The translations under genes and the position numbers were made by a program. Below, piece by piece: positions 36,332 through 46,547 of a DNA stretch of 64,000 bases. The notes under the pieces were generated by a model. The model had not been told where the DNA came from, ran no database searches, and saw nothing but the letters and a program-made list of their open reading frames with translations. Numbering within the stretch: the first letter of the stretch is position 1; each line of letters opens with the position of its first letter. The stretch is from Bidens hawaiensis (Eukaryota > Streptophyta > Magnoliopsida > Asterales > Asteraceae), in NCBI GenBank assembly GCA_021521415.1, contig JAIQDT010000190.1, positions 868,001 through 932,000 of the forward strand, written 5' to 3'.

Positions 36332-36649
36332 CACTTATTATATGTTAAGAGACATGCTTGGTTATTATTATTCACATATTGTTATTTAACCAACTTAAAT
36401 AACACTATGTAATGTTCTCCCAAAAAACATAAATCATTCATATGATTTGTTTATTACACAAGTACATTTTTATTTAGAAACCCCTTTCCAAATAACTCAA
36501 GTGTTAATATTCATTTGTTATGATCACATCATATATATACGAATATTATCGGTGTTTGTCTAGCTTGTTATTGGGTATGACCCGACTTGGATCATAACGT
36601 ACTAGCCACATCAATAATAATATGTGTCTTGGGTAGACTGAGTCCAACA
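35647..36649 (-). repeat. copia2 3' LTR with (AT)36 microsatellite
   Basis: 1,003 bp from TGTTGGGTTTTA to GAGTCCAACA in plus orientation, the same termini as copia1. It includes a pure AT tract at 36257-36328. The partner 5' LTR is not in the window. Confidence 0.85.
36257..36328. repeat. (AT)36 microsatellite
   Basis: 72 bases of perfect AT repeat inside the copia2 LTR. The corresponding place in copia1 has A/T-rich but non-repetitive sequence. Confidence 0.97.
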
Positions 36650-37412
36650 ATCTCCCACCGCACAAGATACATAAAAGATTGATGCAAGTAGCAAATACCA
36701 CCTAACTACGGTTTACTACCCCTAATACGCATGACGAAGTGCCATTCAATAACATCATCCCTTTCAAGTCCCATACTTGAAAATGATTTAGGTAAAACTA
36801 TCATTTATCCTTTTGCCACAAATGTCATGTTAAATCCAGAGACACAGAGTGATCATTCTCTGTTGATTTAACTTTTCATGCCTTAGACATTTAACTCTCA
36901 ACGAATAAAAGGGACAAATCCCTTATTGACTACATACGTCTCTCACTATCACCTTGTACTATACTTGAGCTTAGCCTTATGTACTGACATATTTCAAAGC
37001 AGCGAAGAACTAAGTCAAAGCATAATAGTCGATGAATATCAAGACCCAATATGTATCTCGGGTCGGAGGATACTATGAAGTTCGCCTTTACTCAAATTTA
37101 CTTATGTTCACAAATCCCAAGGATTCCATGCAGTAAAATTGAGGGCGGGTCAGTCCAATATTTATCCCATAAATATCTATGAACCTTGGCAGCAACCCTT
37201 TGCTATATTCATACCTCATGAATATCTACCAATCCAAGTTCATAATAGTCTTACTTTCACATTTGTTCCCACAACTATGAATGACTACGGACGTTTAGAA
37301 TAATACAAATTATTCACGGATTTAAACATACTAAAATGGAACATAACTCAAGAACATGACCATATGATTCAGTTAAAATAAAATTGTTCCAATATCCAAA
37401 TACAAATTTTGA

Positions 37413-38130
37413 TCAAATCCAATCACTAGAATATTGAAGTCCTAAGGCGCAAGTATGACCCTCATGCTTCGGCCTTTCAAGGAGTTTCGTGAGTGGGTCC
37501 GCAATGTTTTGATCAGTGTGAACTTTGCGAATACATATCTTTCCTTTTTCAACTTCATCCCTTATATAGTTGAATCTCCGTTCAACGTGCCTAGTCTTTT
37601 GATGTGCACGGGGTTCCTTGATTTGAGCAATCGCACCCTCGTTGTCACAAAAAATTTCTAGAGGGTCCTGAATGGTACGGACCACCCTAGATCGGAAATG
37701 AACTTTCTAATCCATGCAGCTTCTTGAGCTGCCAGGGAGGCGGCGATGTATTATGATTCAGTGGTGGATAAGGCTACCACGTCTTGTTTTGCACTCTTCC
37801 ATGAGACAGCACCACCATTAAGAACGAAAACATATCCCGATTGTGATCGAGAATCATCTCGATCAGTTTGGAAACTCGCATCAGTGTAACCCTTTACAAC
37901 GAGTTCCTCCTCACCAGAGCCATATATTATAAACATATCCTTAATCCTTCTAAGGTATTTCAATATGCTCTTAACAGCCATCCAATGGCTAGTTCCCGGA
38001 TTTTGTTGGTATCGACTTGTCATGCTCAAGGCGCATGACACATCCGGTCTAGTGCAAATCATGGCATACATTATGGATCCTATAGCATATGCATATGGGA
38101 TACCACTCATTTTGTCTTGCTCATCCTTTG
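37413..38130 (-). pseudogene. copia2 Pol remnant (end of RT and RNase H)
   Basis: Reads IGSIMYAMICTRPDVS and DDSRSQSGYVFVLNGGAVSW up to ALSTTES, where a TAA replaces the expected codon (about 37748-37750). A later frame resumes as EIFCDNEGAIAQIKEPRAHQ to the normal end at 37413. At least one frameshift separates the parts near 37690. The RT catalytic region is missing because the element is cut at 38130. Confidence 0.9.
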
Positions 38131-38880
38131 AATTTACTCATTACATGACTGGTAATACCCAGCCTATAATTTTAGTAAAGTAATAATCAAACAGATCATA
38201 TCCGTAGAAGAATGGGGAACATCTCCTCTAAAAGATAGAGAGATGCAACATCCCGGATCAAAATCTTTGATTAAATTTAATTATTGAGATTATATTGAGG
38301 CATTTCATAAAGCATTTTATTATGAAAATTCAAAACAAAAACATTCTTGGTTTTTCAAAATTTGTCCAAAAGTTTATAAATAGGACATCCCAAATTGGGT
38401 TTACTAATGGTGGTTATCATATGGCCCCTCGGTAAAAATTTTACCTGAACCTTTTAAAGGTTATTTTTATTAGTGGGAAGAAATTTCTCCCACTTTAATT
38501 AAATGTAAACATGAAAAATTGCAATAGAAGGAATGTCTTTATTGCATTATTTTGCTCAATTTGGAATTCCATGGATCTGGAAATGGTCTCTAGAGTTTGG
38601 TTATACCACTCAAAATATTTCATGCTTAAGAAGAATCTTCTTTACAAAATTTTGGAAAAAAATGCTTCAAAAAGATGATAAAGGCACTCTTGAATGTCAA
38701 GAGACAATAGATAAAATTCAGTCTACTATTGAGTTTTATTATAAACAAATTAGACTGCAAAATCAAAGGGAATCTTCCAGTCCGTTCCAAGAAATTTCAA
38801 GGAGGATAAAGATGCAGGGACAAGATCAAGTCTCAAAAAATCAAATGGTTGCTCGATACGTAGAAGAAGTCAAGAAGTAT
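38131..38880 (+). pseudogene. Pararetrovirus ORF2 fragment, left copy
   Basis: Same region of ORF2 as 55808-56568. In the first ~410 aligned bases I counted about 20 differences. It has several stops and at least two frameshifts before 38533, then an open frame whose first ~115 codons are ORF2 (ending ...VARYVEEVKK). At about 38878 the similarity to the right copy stops, and the frame continues into sequence leading to the movement protein. The rest of ORF2, the promoter and the leader are missing between these parts, so the join is a deletion or recombination junction. Confidence 0.85.
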
Positions 38881-39100
38881 TTAATTAACTCTTGTCAGGG
38901 AATGATTCAACACTATAATTTGAAAATAAATATAATTGAAAACAAAGAAACTGTTAAAAACAATATTGAAGAAGAATATGATAAACCTCATAATTTAGAT
39001 CTATTAAATAAATGGACAATTCCTAAAATTGATTACAAACAAGTTTATAAACTTGGAACTTTTGAAAAAATTGGTTTATAACAAGTAGTTAAAACTACTG

Positions 39101-39660
39101 AAGAAACATATTCTCTTAATAAAGAAGATATGACAATAAAACTCCTGAATAATAGAGAGTTATAAAGATATAAAAAAGATAAATATAAATTTATTCATAT
39201 TGGCTTAGTGCAAGTTGACTTTAAACCTTTAACTTTAGAAGGTTTACCGGAAAGTTTTTTAGCTGCACTAAGAGATGCAAGAAATTTAGATTATAAACAA
39301 TCCTTAATAGGGATAATTCAATCTAGTTTGGCACATGGTCCAGTATATTTTAATGTTTATCCAAATTTACAATTGTCATTATCTGATGTTAATATTATTG
39401 ATGCTTTAACATTAAATGTTAAGACTCATGGATATAATTATGCTCCAGGGTATGAAGTTATATGTGTTTGCTATAGAATATACTATAAGCCCTTATTTAC
39501 ATTAAATCCTCATTGCAGAATGGTAGATAAACTATTAAATGAAACAACTGTAATAGAAACTAATTTTGGTAGGTCTAATATTACCACAAGAAGAAACATA
39601 AATTGGGATGAAATAAAATTTCCAGAAAATTGGATGTTAAATGAAGTTAATAATAAACAA
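39101..39660 (+). pseudogene. Pararetrovirus ORF1, movement protein domain
   Basis: The open part 39208-39660 (151 codons) matches the viral movement protein family: LEGLPESFLAALRDARN, then FNVYPNLQLSLSDVNI and the hydrophobic GYEVICVCYRIYYKP. Such proteins form or line plasmodesmal tubules for cell-to-cell spread. A TAG at 39661-39663 stops the frame; upstream there are stops near 39079 and 39163. The same frame goes on into the next segment, so the stops are point changes rather than an ORF end. Confidence 0.8.
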
Positions 39661-39663
39661 TAG

Positions 39664-40692
39664 TATATAGATAATAATCCGATAAATATTTTACAAACTC
39701 CAGAAGGGTCTTTACAAATACAATTTGATAGAATAAAATCTAGAATACCTAGGTCTTTATCATCAAGTTCATCAAATTATCATATATCGCATTTAGGATA
39801 CACTATTAGAAGTCGTTCTAGAGTTTCAACTTCTCAAATAAGGGAAGAATATCCTGAAAATAATGTAGATGAATTAAGAATTAATACAGATAATATAGTT
39901 AGAGGGATATATACATCTAAGGATGAACCAGAAATAACTGCGTCAGAAATGAATTTTTTAATTTAATGGATTTACAAGAAAAAATTAATTTTAAACCATA
40001 AGAAATTAATTTGTGAAGAATTTAAAAATTCCAAATGGGAATTATTCAGAGAATGGTTTTTTAAGAATTTTAATAACCAAGATAAACAATTATTTCAAGA
40101 AATTTTTTATAAAGAAATTTCTGAACAAAATAAGGTTATACCTTTTGTTCCATGGTTTTTAAATCATTATACTAATTTTATAATTTTGGTTATACAGAGA
40201 GAATATAATATTAATGGGAAAATTTTAAAAGCAACTTTTCCACCTCATTAACCTTTTAAAATAGAAAAGGAAAATGAAATAAGATATTATCGAGCTTTTC
40301 AAAAATTATTGGAAAAAGAAAGTTTACCAGTAACGATTTCTCAAATAAATGAGTTATTTAAACAACAAAATTATACAAATATTTGTTTAATAGTTATAAG
40401 AGAACAATTAAATTCTATAACAGATAGGATAAATGAGATAATATCTCAGATAAAAAATATTAAGTCACCTTCTAAATCAGAAAAAGAAAATTTACACATA
40501 ATTGTTACTCCAGGAATTCAACTATCTCCTGAAGTAAAAATTTTTAAATTAAAACCAGATAGTGAGTTATCAAAATTATTAGATGATAAATTAGATATTA
40601 TAAATAATCGTTTTAAGGGTCTAAGAATAAATACTTTGACAGAGGAATTTGTAAATTCCATAAATAGAAAAAATTATGAAGAAAAAAATTAA
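39664..40692 (+). pseudogene. Pararetrovirus ORF1, linker between movement and coat domains
   Basis: In frame with the movement protein segment, interrupted by TAA at 39964-39966 and 40249-40251. It includes a Ser-rich patch near 39750, a Trp/Phe-rich stretch (40040-40200) and a helical Lys/Glu/Ile-rich part. The last 127 codons (40309-40692) are uninterrupted. A frameshift near 40676-40692 moves the reading to the coat protein frame. No motif identifies a separate enzyme. Confidence 0.6.
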
Positions 40693-41730
40693 TGATGAAA
40701 TTAGTAAAATTCAGAAATTTGCGGATAGACCAACCCAAAGGATGTATTATTATCCTAGGCCTACTCCCCAAGATGTTCTAATAGAAAAACATGAATACGT
40801 AGTTAATAATTCGTATAATGGTAGACATATATATGAATTGAACATAGATGGAAATACTAAGAGTCAAATTTATAATGTTACACATAGAATGATGATGTAT
40901 AGCACAATTTGTAAGTCTAATGGTAATGCTGATAAAAATATTACTAAAATAATTATAGCCGGTTTTACAGGACAATTAAAATGATGGTGGGATAACTATT
41001 TATCTCAAAATGATAAAGATAAAATCTTAAGAGCAATAAAACAAGAAGATAATATTCTATTGGAAAATGCGGTTTACATACTGGTTGTTAACATAATAGA
41101 ACATTTCACAGGTAGATGATCAGATAATTCCGAAAATATCAGAACATTATTACATAATTTAAGATGTAGGACTCTTACATCATAGATGGTATAAAGATAC
41201 ATTTTTAAGTAGAGTTATGGAACTCCCAGAGTCTAATAGTACTCATTGAAAATCTAAATTTATAGATGGTTTTCCTCCTTTATTTGCACAAAGGGTTAGG
41301 AAAAACCTCAGGAGAAGTTAGTATTAATTATGAAAATTATACTTATGGCAAGTTAATAGGAATTTGTGATCAGGAAGGTTTAGCAATATGTAATGAAATA
41401 AAACCAAACCAACAAATAAAGAAACATTCTTTAAATGAGAAAAAACAATAAGGTCAATTTTGTTGTCAATTTGGAATGGAAGAAATCTCAGAAAATCATT
41501 CTAAAAAGAAAAAATTACAATCTCCTCAGAAAATTAAAAAAATTCAAAAAAGAGAGGAAAGAAAATTAAAAAGAAAACGAGATTATAAGTCTTTTAAACC
41601 TTATATAACATGCAAAAAATGTGGTCGTCCAGGCCATAAAGCAAAAACTTGCTGGGTAAAGAAAAAGATTAATAATCTTGAAGATGAAGAATTAAAAAAT
41701 AATTTAACAAAAATATTAATAAATTCATAA
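40676..41730 (+). pseudogene. Pararetrovirus ORF1, coat protein region with zinc knuckle
   Basis: The first part (40676-40984) leads to a TGA followed by WWDNYL, the tryptophan-rich motif of caulimovirid coat proteins. Further stops and shifts follow to about 41450. The C-terminal part (41476-41730) is open: a Lys/Arg-rich stretch then CKKCGRPGHKAKTCW, a CX2CX4HX4C nucleic-acid-binding knuckle. Coat proteins of this family package the genome in the cytoplasm. At least four disruptions are visible, so no functional protein is possible. Confidence 0.75.
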
Positions 41731-42004
41731 ACAAAATCAGAAAATTCTTCATATAAAGATATAAATGCATTAGAAAATGAAAGCTAAATATCCTCAGATG
41801 AGGATTCTACGTCTTGTGATTGCCAAGATAATTCTGATAAAGAAGAAGAAAATATTTATGAAATAATTTCTCAAATTCAAAATATGGAAATTAATACTAT
41901 AACAAATGATGTTCTAGAATTATTAAGAACAATAGAAGATCTATAAATGAGAGAAAAAATTGTTTTTGAAATAATTAAAAAAAGAAGAAGTATCAACTTT
42001 AGAA

Positions 42005-42795
42005 ATGAAACAAGATTTTCAACCTTATACTATAATGGAAGTAAAAAGACAATTAAACCAGAAATATAAACTTGAAAAACCAGTTAATTTAGAGGAATTA
42101 AAATCAGAGGTTGATAACCTAAAAATAGAAGTAAAAAATTTAAAAAGAGAAAATAAAAGTCTAGAAATAAGACTAGAAAATTTAGAAGAAAATAAAAATA
42201 GTTTATCTATTGAAAAAGATTGGGATAATTCTGATAATTATTTATCAACTTTAGATATTATTATGTCTCATAAATGGCATATAAAAATTAAATTGTTAAT
42301 AGATAATAATTTCTCAAAGACTTTAATTGCTTTACTAGATAGTGGAGCGGATTTAAATTGTATTCAAGAAGATATTATACCTACTAAGTATTTTCATAAA
42401 ACTACACATAAATTAAGTTCAGACGTTCAGCTAGTGAAGAACCTTCAAGTATAAGGTATAAATTACCACAAGCGTATATATGTAAGGATCAAATGTGTAT
42501 CCCAAATAGTTTTATACTAGTAAAGAACCTTACTAGCCAAGTTATACTTGGAGCACCTTTTTTAAAGAAAATATCTCCTATAAAGAAAATAGATGAGATG
42601 GAAGTAATTAGAACATTTCAAGGAAAAGAAATAACTTTTCATTTTATTACTGAACCAATAACAAGAATTATAAATGATATAAAAGAATCTTTATTAAAAG
42701 CAAAAGAAAATCAAATAAATTTTCTTAAACAAGATATTTATATTATTACAATAGAAGAAAGATTAAAAAAAATCCTAAATTACAGGATAAGATAA
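42005..42795 (+). pseudogene. Pararetrovirus coiled coil and aspartic protease
   Basis: The open frame 42005-42454 has a strongly heptad-like Leu/Glu/Lys segment (codons about 20-60) and then LLDSGADLNCI, the DSG active-site motif of retroviral-type proteases used to process the polyprotein. The frame is lost at about 42450 and resumes at 42493 with the second half of the protease (VILGAPFL, matching the conserved ILG turn). A further shift around 42790 leads to RT. Confidence 0.8.
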
Positions 42796-42851
42796 AATTA
42801 ATACAAAATGAATTCTTTTTACAAATATGTAATGATCATTCAAATGCCTTT

Positions 42852-43085
42852 TTGGATAGGAAGAAACATATTTTTTCTCTTCCATATGAAGAAGACTTTA
42901 ATGAAAGTCAAATACCTACAAAAGCAAGACCATGTCAAATGAATTCTCAATATTTAGAATTATGTAAAAAAGAAATAAAATCATTAACAGATAAAGGTCT
43001 AGTTCGACCCTCTAAATCTTCTTGGTCATGTACTGCTTTCTATGTGAATAACAGTCAGAGCTGGAAAGAGGAGTCCCAAGGTTAG
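42852..43085 (+). pseudogene. Pararetrovirus reverse transcriptase, 5' part, cut by gypsy2
   Basis: Contains the start of the RT domain (LTDKGLVRPSKSSWSC). The open frame is broken at 43081-43085, where the gypsy2 target duplication GTTAG and LTR begin. The remainder of RT is at 53974 onwards. Confidence 0.88.
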
Positions 43086-43442
43086 TGTGACAATCGTCAA
43101 TTTCAGGTTAACCTCGTTAACTCAACTCCGTAAATTCGAACTTTAAGATCGTTGAATCTATAACGCACACTTCATTACATTTAAACTAGGGTTTAAATGA
43201 CGCTTAACACTTACTACATGTGTAGTCTTTCGGGATTTGCACCGAAACGCAAACGAGTTGACGCAAGCGATTGATAAATAAACGACAAACGTCAAAACAC
43301 TAATTATGTGATTATTATGTGTTAGGTATATGTGTGTTACTTGATTGTTATGTGGAATGTTAAACAAGAAACAAGAACTAATTAGTTTAGGCTAGAGATG
43401 TAACACTTGAAAGATTAGGGACTAGAATGTAACTTGATTATC

Positions 43443-43450
43443 TATAAATA
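43443..43450 (+). promoter_or_regulatory. gypsy2 LTR TATA box
   Basis: TATAAATA in the context ATCTATAAATATAACC, about 360 bases into the LTR. The copy in the 3' LTR is at 51654-51661. Expected to start the genomic RNA about 30 bases downstream. Confidence 0.7.
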
Positions 43451-45298
43451 TAACCTTAACACTAAACCCTAACTTATTATTATAAACCTACAACTCTAAT
43501 CGGCCCTCCCCTTGCTCTTCTTGGCTGCCGTCCACTTTCACACACATATACACCATCAATTCAAGCCTTTGATTGAAGAACTAAGTGCTAGGAAGGTATA
43601 TTTGATCATCCTTTACCTTCTTGTTGTTTGATTTTGATGTTTAATGGGTTAATTAAAAACCCTAGGCAGCCGATTTTCATGAGTATGTATGAGTTAACAT
43701 GATGGTTGTTAAATTCATGATGATTGATAACTAGTATTGATGTTGTTGCTTGATTGATTGTTGTCCTTGATTTGAATTAGAACACAAACCCTAATCTTGT
43801 ATGTATGGTGTGATTGATATGCATGGATAGTAGTTATAGTGTCTAGAGGGTTATATGGATGCATGATAGTTCATAGATTGTTATTATGTTGAGTTTTGAT
43901 GTGAACAGATTCTGGACAGAATATATATACGATGTTTAACTGACTGTAACGAAGTGTAAACGTGAAAATTGATTGAGATTGTGGGTACTGCAGTAAACTA
44001 GGTTGAGTCTAGTTTCTATAAAGTATAAATTCGTAATTTTTGGATAAGTGGAAGTATACTTTTATGATTTTACAAAAATGTGATGCAAAGCTGAGCTGTT
44101 AGACCTGCTGTTAGGTTATGTTGTAAATATTATATCTCATGAACTACGAGACCAATTGGGTTGGTTCCACTTGTGGAAGTTGACTCACTGAGTTAGGAAC
44201 CAAACCCAAGTGGTCTTGCATTTATTGGATTTTTCGTTTAACGGGAATTTCAAATAACATTCTGTTGCGCATGAATCTGACTGATATGAGTTTACTGTAG
44301 TGTTTTGATCATTATGAGCAATCTATATGGAATAAAAATAAGATAAAATATGTTCTGGAAACCTAAGATATGTATGCTTCTGTGGTAATTTTTGGTGAAT
44401 TAATTGAGACGTTATAATCGGTGAACTAGTGCAATCTTTCAAGTAGAAATTCTGTCATAACGAAACTAGCTGCTGAGTTGTATAGGAATGCATGAAATAT
44501 GATAGTTTTTATATAATTGTTGTATTTTGACCAAAATACCCTTGCGGGGAATAGTTGCTAGTTGATTGCCATGAATTGACCAAATTGCCCTTATGGGGAA
44601 TAATTGCTAATAAGTATGTTATTAATACATGATACGAAAGTAATTGCTCACCCACGTATCGTATCACAATTGTACTTGTTTAAGTCACACACGATTCACA
44701 AACGAAACACGAAATCTGTTACGTGCATAGGTATTATGTGCCGAGTCTAGAGACTCGTTAAACGTTCCGATACTTAGAAAATCTCTTTGTTATTTTAGAA
44801 CGCTAGAGAGTTTTCTACGACGCGCATCACTTGGTGATCTAGATCGGATATTCTTCGCAAACAGTGAGTTCACTTACCCCACTCTTAAACTGTTTTCAAA
44901 CGTTTTTCACTTGGGGGAGATAACATACTCCGATAAACATATTTTCTGAGATAAACGCATATGAAAGATTTTGTTATAAATTATATATCACTTGTAAAGG
45001 CTAAGCGGCATACATAACATTTGAAGTCCCACACATCGGACCGGTTAATATTTGGAATAGCGAGTCACTTTTGGGTAGTACTACTGGGTTTGACAAACCC
45101 CACCCGACGCTAAGCTCAACTGGAGGTTGAGTGGGTGTAAATTTTGGCTAACACTTACCATGGTCTGGAGGACCTGGTGACGGGCACTTGATAAACAGTC
45201 AGCTTCGGTCGCGAACCACTTAGCGATACTTGTTGTATAGATTAGCTACCTATCGATATATAATTTGACATAACACTATCTGGTAATGCAAAACACTT

Positions 45299-45438
45299 AA
45301 ACGCTGTAACGAGGTTACACACTCAAACGTCGTAACGGGGTTACGCAACACTTAAACGTTGTAACGTGGTTACACACTCAAACGTCGTAACGGGGTTACG
45401 CAACATTTAAACGTCGTAACGAGGTTACGCAAAACGCT
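45299..45438. repeat. Tandem repeat with 55-bp dimer in gypsy2 5' LTR
   Basis: Units start at 45299 (26 bp), 45325 (29), 45354 (26), 45380 (29) and 45409. The alternation of ACACACTC and ACGCAACA(C/T)TT tails makes a 55-bp higher-order unit present twice plus one monomer. Each unit contains the inverted repeat GTAAC-G(A/G/T)G-GTTAC. Repeated at 53510-53649. Confidence 0.92.
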
Positions 45439-45764
45439 AAACGATTTATCTTATTTTACTTGTGAACTCACCAACCTTGTGTTGACACTTTTAGTATGTT
45501 ATTCTCAGGTAGCCGAGGCGGGCGCGCGGTTTAGGAGCATGCATTAATTGAAAACATCTTTACTCTGCAAACTTAATTTTAACATTTACATTTGGTTTTA
45601 AGTCGTCCTGCGTGACGCAACTTTTGAATTAAGGTTTTAGGCTTCCGCACTTACTTTCATTTAAACGTTTTTCTTTGGTTTGGTTATAACTAATGATTCC
45701 GATCCTGCCAGTTCACACCCTCTGACGGTAAAACTCCGTTAGTGGATTTTGAGGGTGTGACAGA

Positions 45765-45785
45765 TTGGTATCAGAGCCATTGGTT
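45765..45785 (+). other. gypsy2 primer binding site (tRNA-iMet)
   Basis: TTGGTATCAGAGCC followed by ATTGGTT, two bases after the 5' LTR; complementary to the 3' end of initiator methionine tRNA. Confidence 0.95.
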
Positions 45786-45938
45786 ATAGCGAACTAGAAA
45801 CTGCATGCATACTAGACTATAACCGCGACGACCCATTAGTTATAATGATACGCACTGCATAGGTTTGTGTAGTCTTGAAATCTTATTTCCTTATCTCCTT
45901 CACTCATACGCGCGCATATACACGGCTTACCTGTAGAA

Positions 45939-46082
45939 ATGTCGACGCCACCCTCATCATCATCCGATTCGATGACGCATGCTCACGGGAAGGAACCGCA
46001 GTTACCTACTGCCTCGCCACCCCGTGTAGTCCCGGAACTCGAAGCTCCTACACCGAAGAGGTACCGCCTATCCGGAGGCTAG
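45939..46082 (+). CDS. gypsy2 pre-gag ORF a (47 codons, Ser/Pro-rich)
   Basis: ATG at 45939 starts MSTPPSSSSDSM and ends at TAG 46080-46082. The same frame is open again straight after the stop and contains the ATG of the next ORF (46119), so the two may once have been one. The Ser/Pro-rich start resembles in style the pre-gag ORF of gypsy1, but I see no clear residue alignment. It may be a leader peptide or a broken N-terminus. Confidence 0.4.
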   Translation: MSTPPSSSSDSMTHAHGKEPQLPTASPPRVVPELEAPTPKRYRLSGG

Positions 46083-46118
46083 TATGACAACGACGTTAGC
46101 TGGGAGTGGTACCCCAAC

Positions 46119-46547
46119 ATGATCAGACGTATGGTCTACCGTGAACAAGTTCCCCCATTGCCTCACCCGAACCACCCTGCTTACCCTAACACCCTACCAC
46201 TTATAACCGAACCTGTAGAGCGAGTTCTCGCAGCTATCGTTTCTTGTTTGGAGCGTGATGTGGGTTACATGCGCTACACGAGAGAAAATGTTTCCAGACT
46301 GTTTAAAGACGGAACCGAGAATCAGGAGGAGATTGCCCGCATGGCAGCGGCAATGAAAGATATGCAAGGGGCTAGTGATCAACAAATGAAGGTTATGATG
46401 AAGAAGATCCCGAAGAGGAGCCTGAGGAGAAACCTGAGGAAGATCCCGAGGAGGAACCCGAAGAGGAACCGGAGGAAGAACCGGCTGAGCCAGAGGCACA
46501 CTCGGATGTGTCCTCAGGCGACGAAATCTCGGGATGATAATACCTAG
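46119..46547 (+). CDS. gypsy2 pre-gag ORF b (142 codons, basic tail), abutting gag
   Basis: ATG 46119 (MIRRMVYREQVPP) to TAG 46545-46547, which directly touches the Gag ATG at 46548 (TAGATG), in the same frame. The middle looks helical (ITEPVERVLAAIVSCLERD, then MAAAMKDMQG). The last ~45 codons are Lys/Arg-rich (RRNLRKIPRRNPKRNRRKNR). In the frame starting near 46382 the same DNA instead encodes a Glu/Pro-rich tail (EEDPEEEPEEKPEED, ending at TGA 46535). The acidic version may be the ancestral reading, with a one-base change near 46380-46390. Function unknown. Gag would be made by a separate start or by stop readthrough. Confidence 0.5.
   Translation: MIRRMVYREQVPPLPHPNHPAYPNTLPLITEPVERVLAAIVSCLERDVGYMRYTRENVSRLFKDGTENQEEIARMAAAMKDMQGASDQQMKVMMKKIPKRSLRRNLRKIPRRNPKRNRRKNRLSQRHTRMCPQATKSRDDNT

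Larger units (their letters stand above)
35647..38130 (-). mobile_element. copia2: 3' end of a second Ty1/copia element
   Basis: Minus-strand fragment with the 3' LTR (35647-36649), polypurine tract (36650-36660), 3' untranslated region (36650-37412) and the RNase H/RT end of Pol (37413-38130). It is clearly related to copia1 at protein and DNA level. The 5' part is missing: at about 38125-38131 the sequence passes directly into the endogenous pararetrovirus. Confidence 0.9.
43086..45762 (+). repeat. gypsy2 5' LTR
   Basis: Starts TGTGACAATCG and ends GGGTGTGACA. It has a TATA box at 43443-43450 and an AAACG(T/C)(T/C)GTAACG tandem array at 45299-45438. Offset to the 3' LTR is a constant 8,211 bases. 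The minus-strand open frame 43158-43367 recurs identically in the other LTR and is not a gene. Confidence 0.97.

Noticed and set aside
43158..43367. 69-codon minus-strand frame repeated identically at 51369-51578
   Set aside because: It is inside the gypsy2 LTRs on the antisense strand; identity is due to the young LTR pair.
45299..45438. Possible CRISPR-like array
   Set aside because: Repeats alternate without unique spacers and lie in an LTR of a eukaryotic element.
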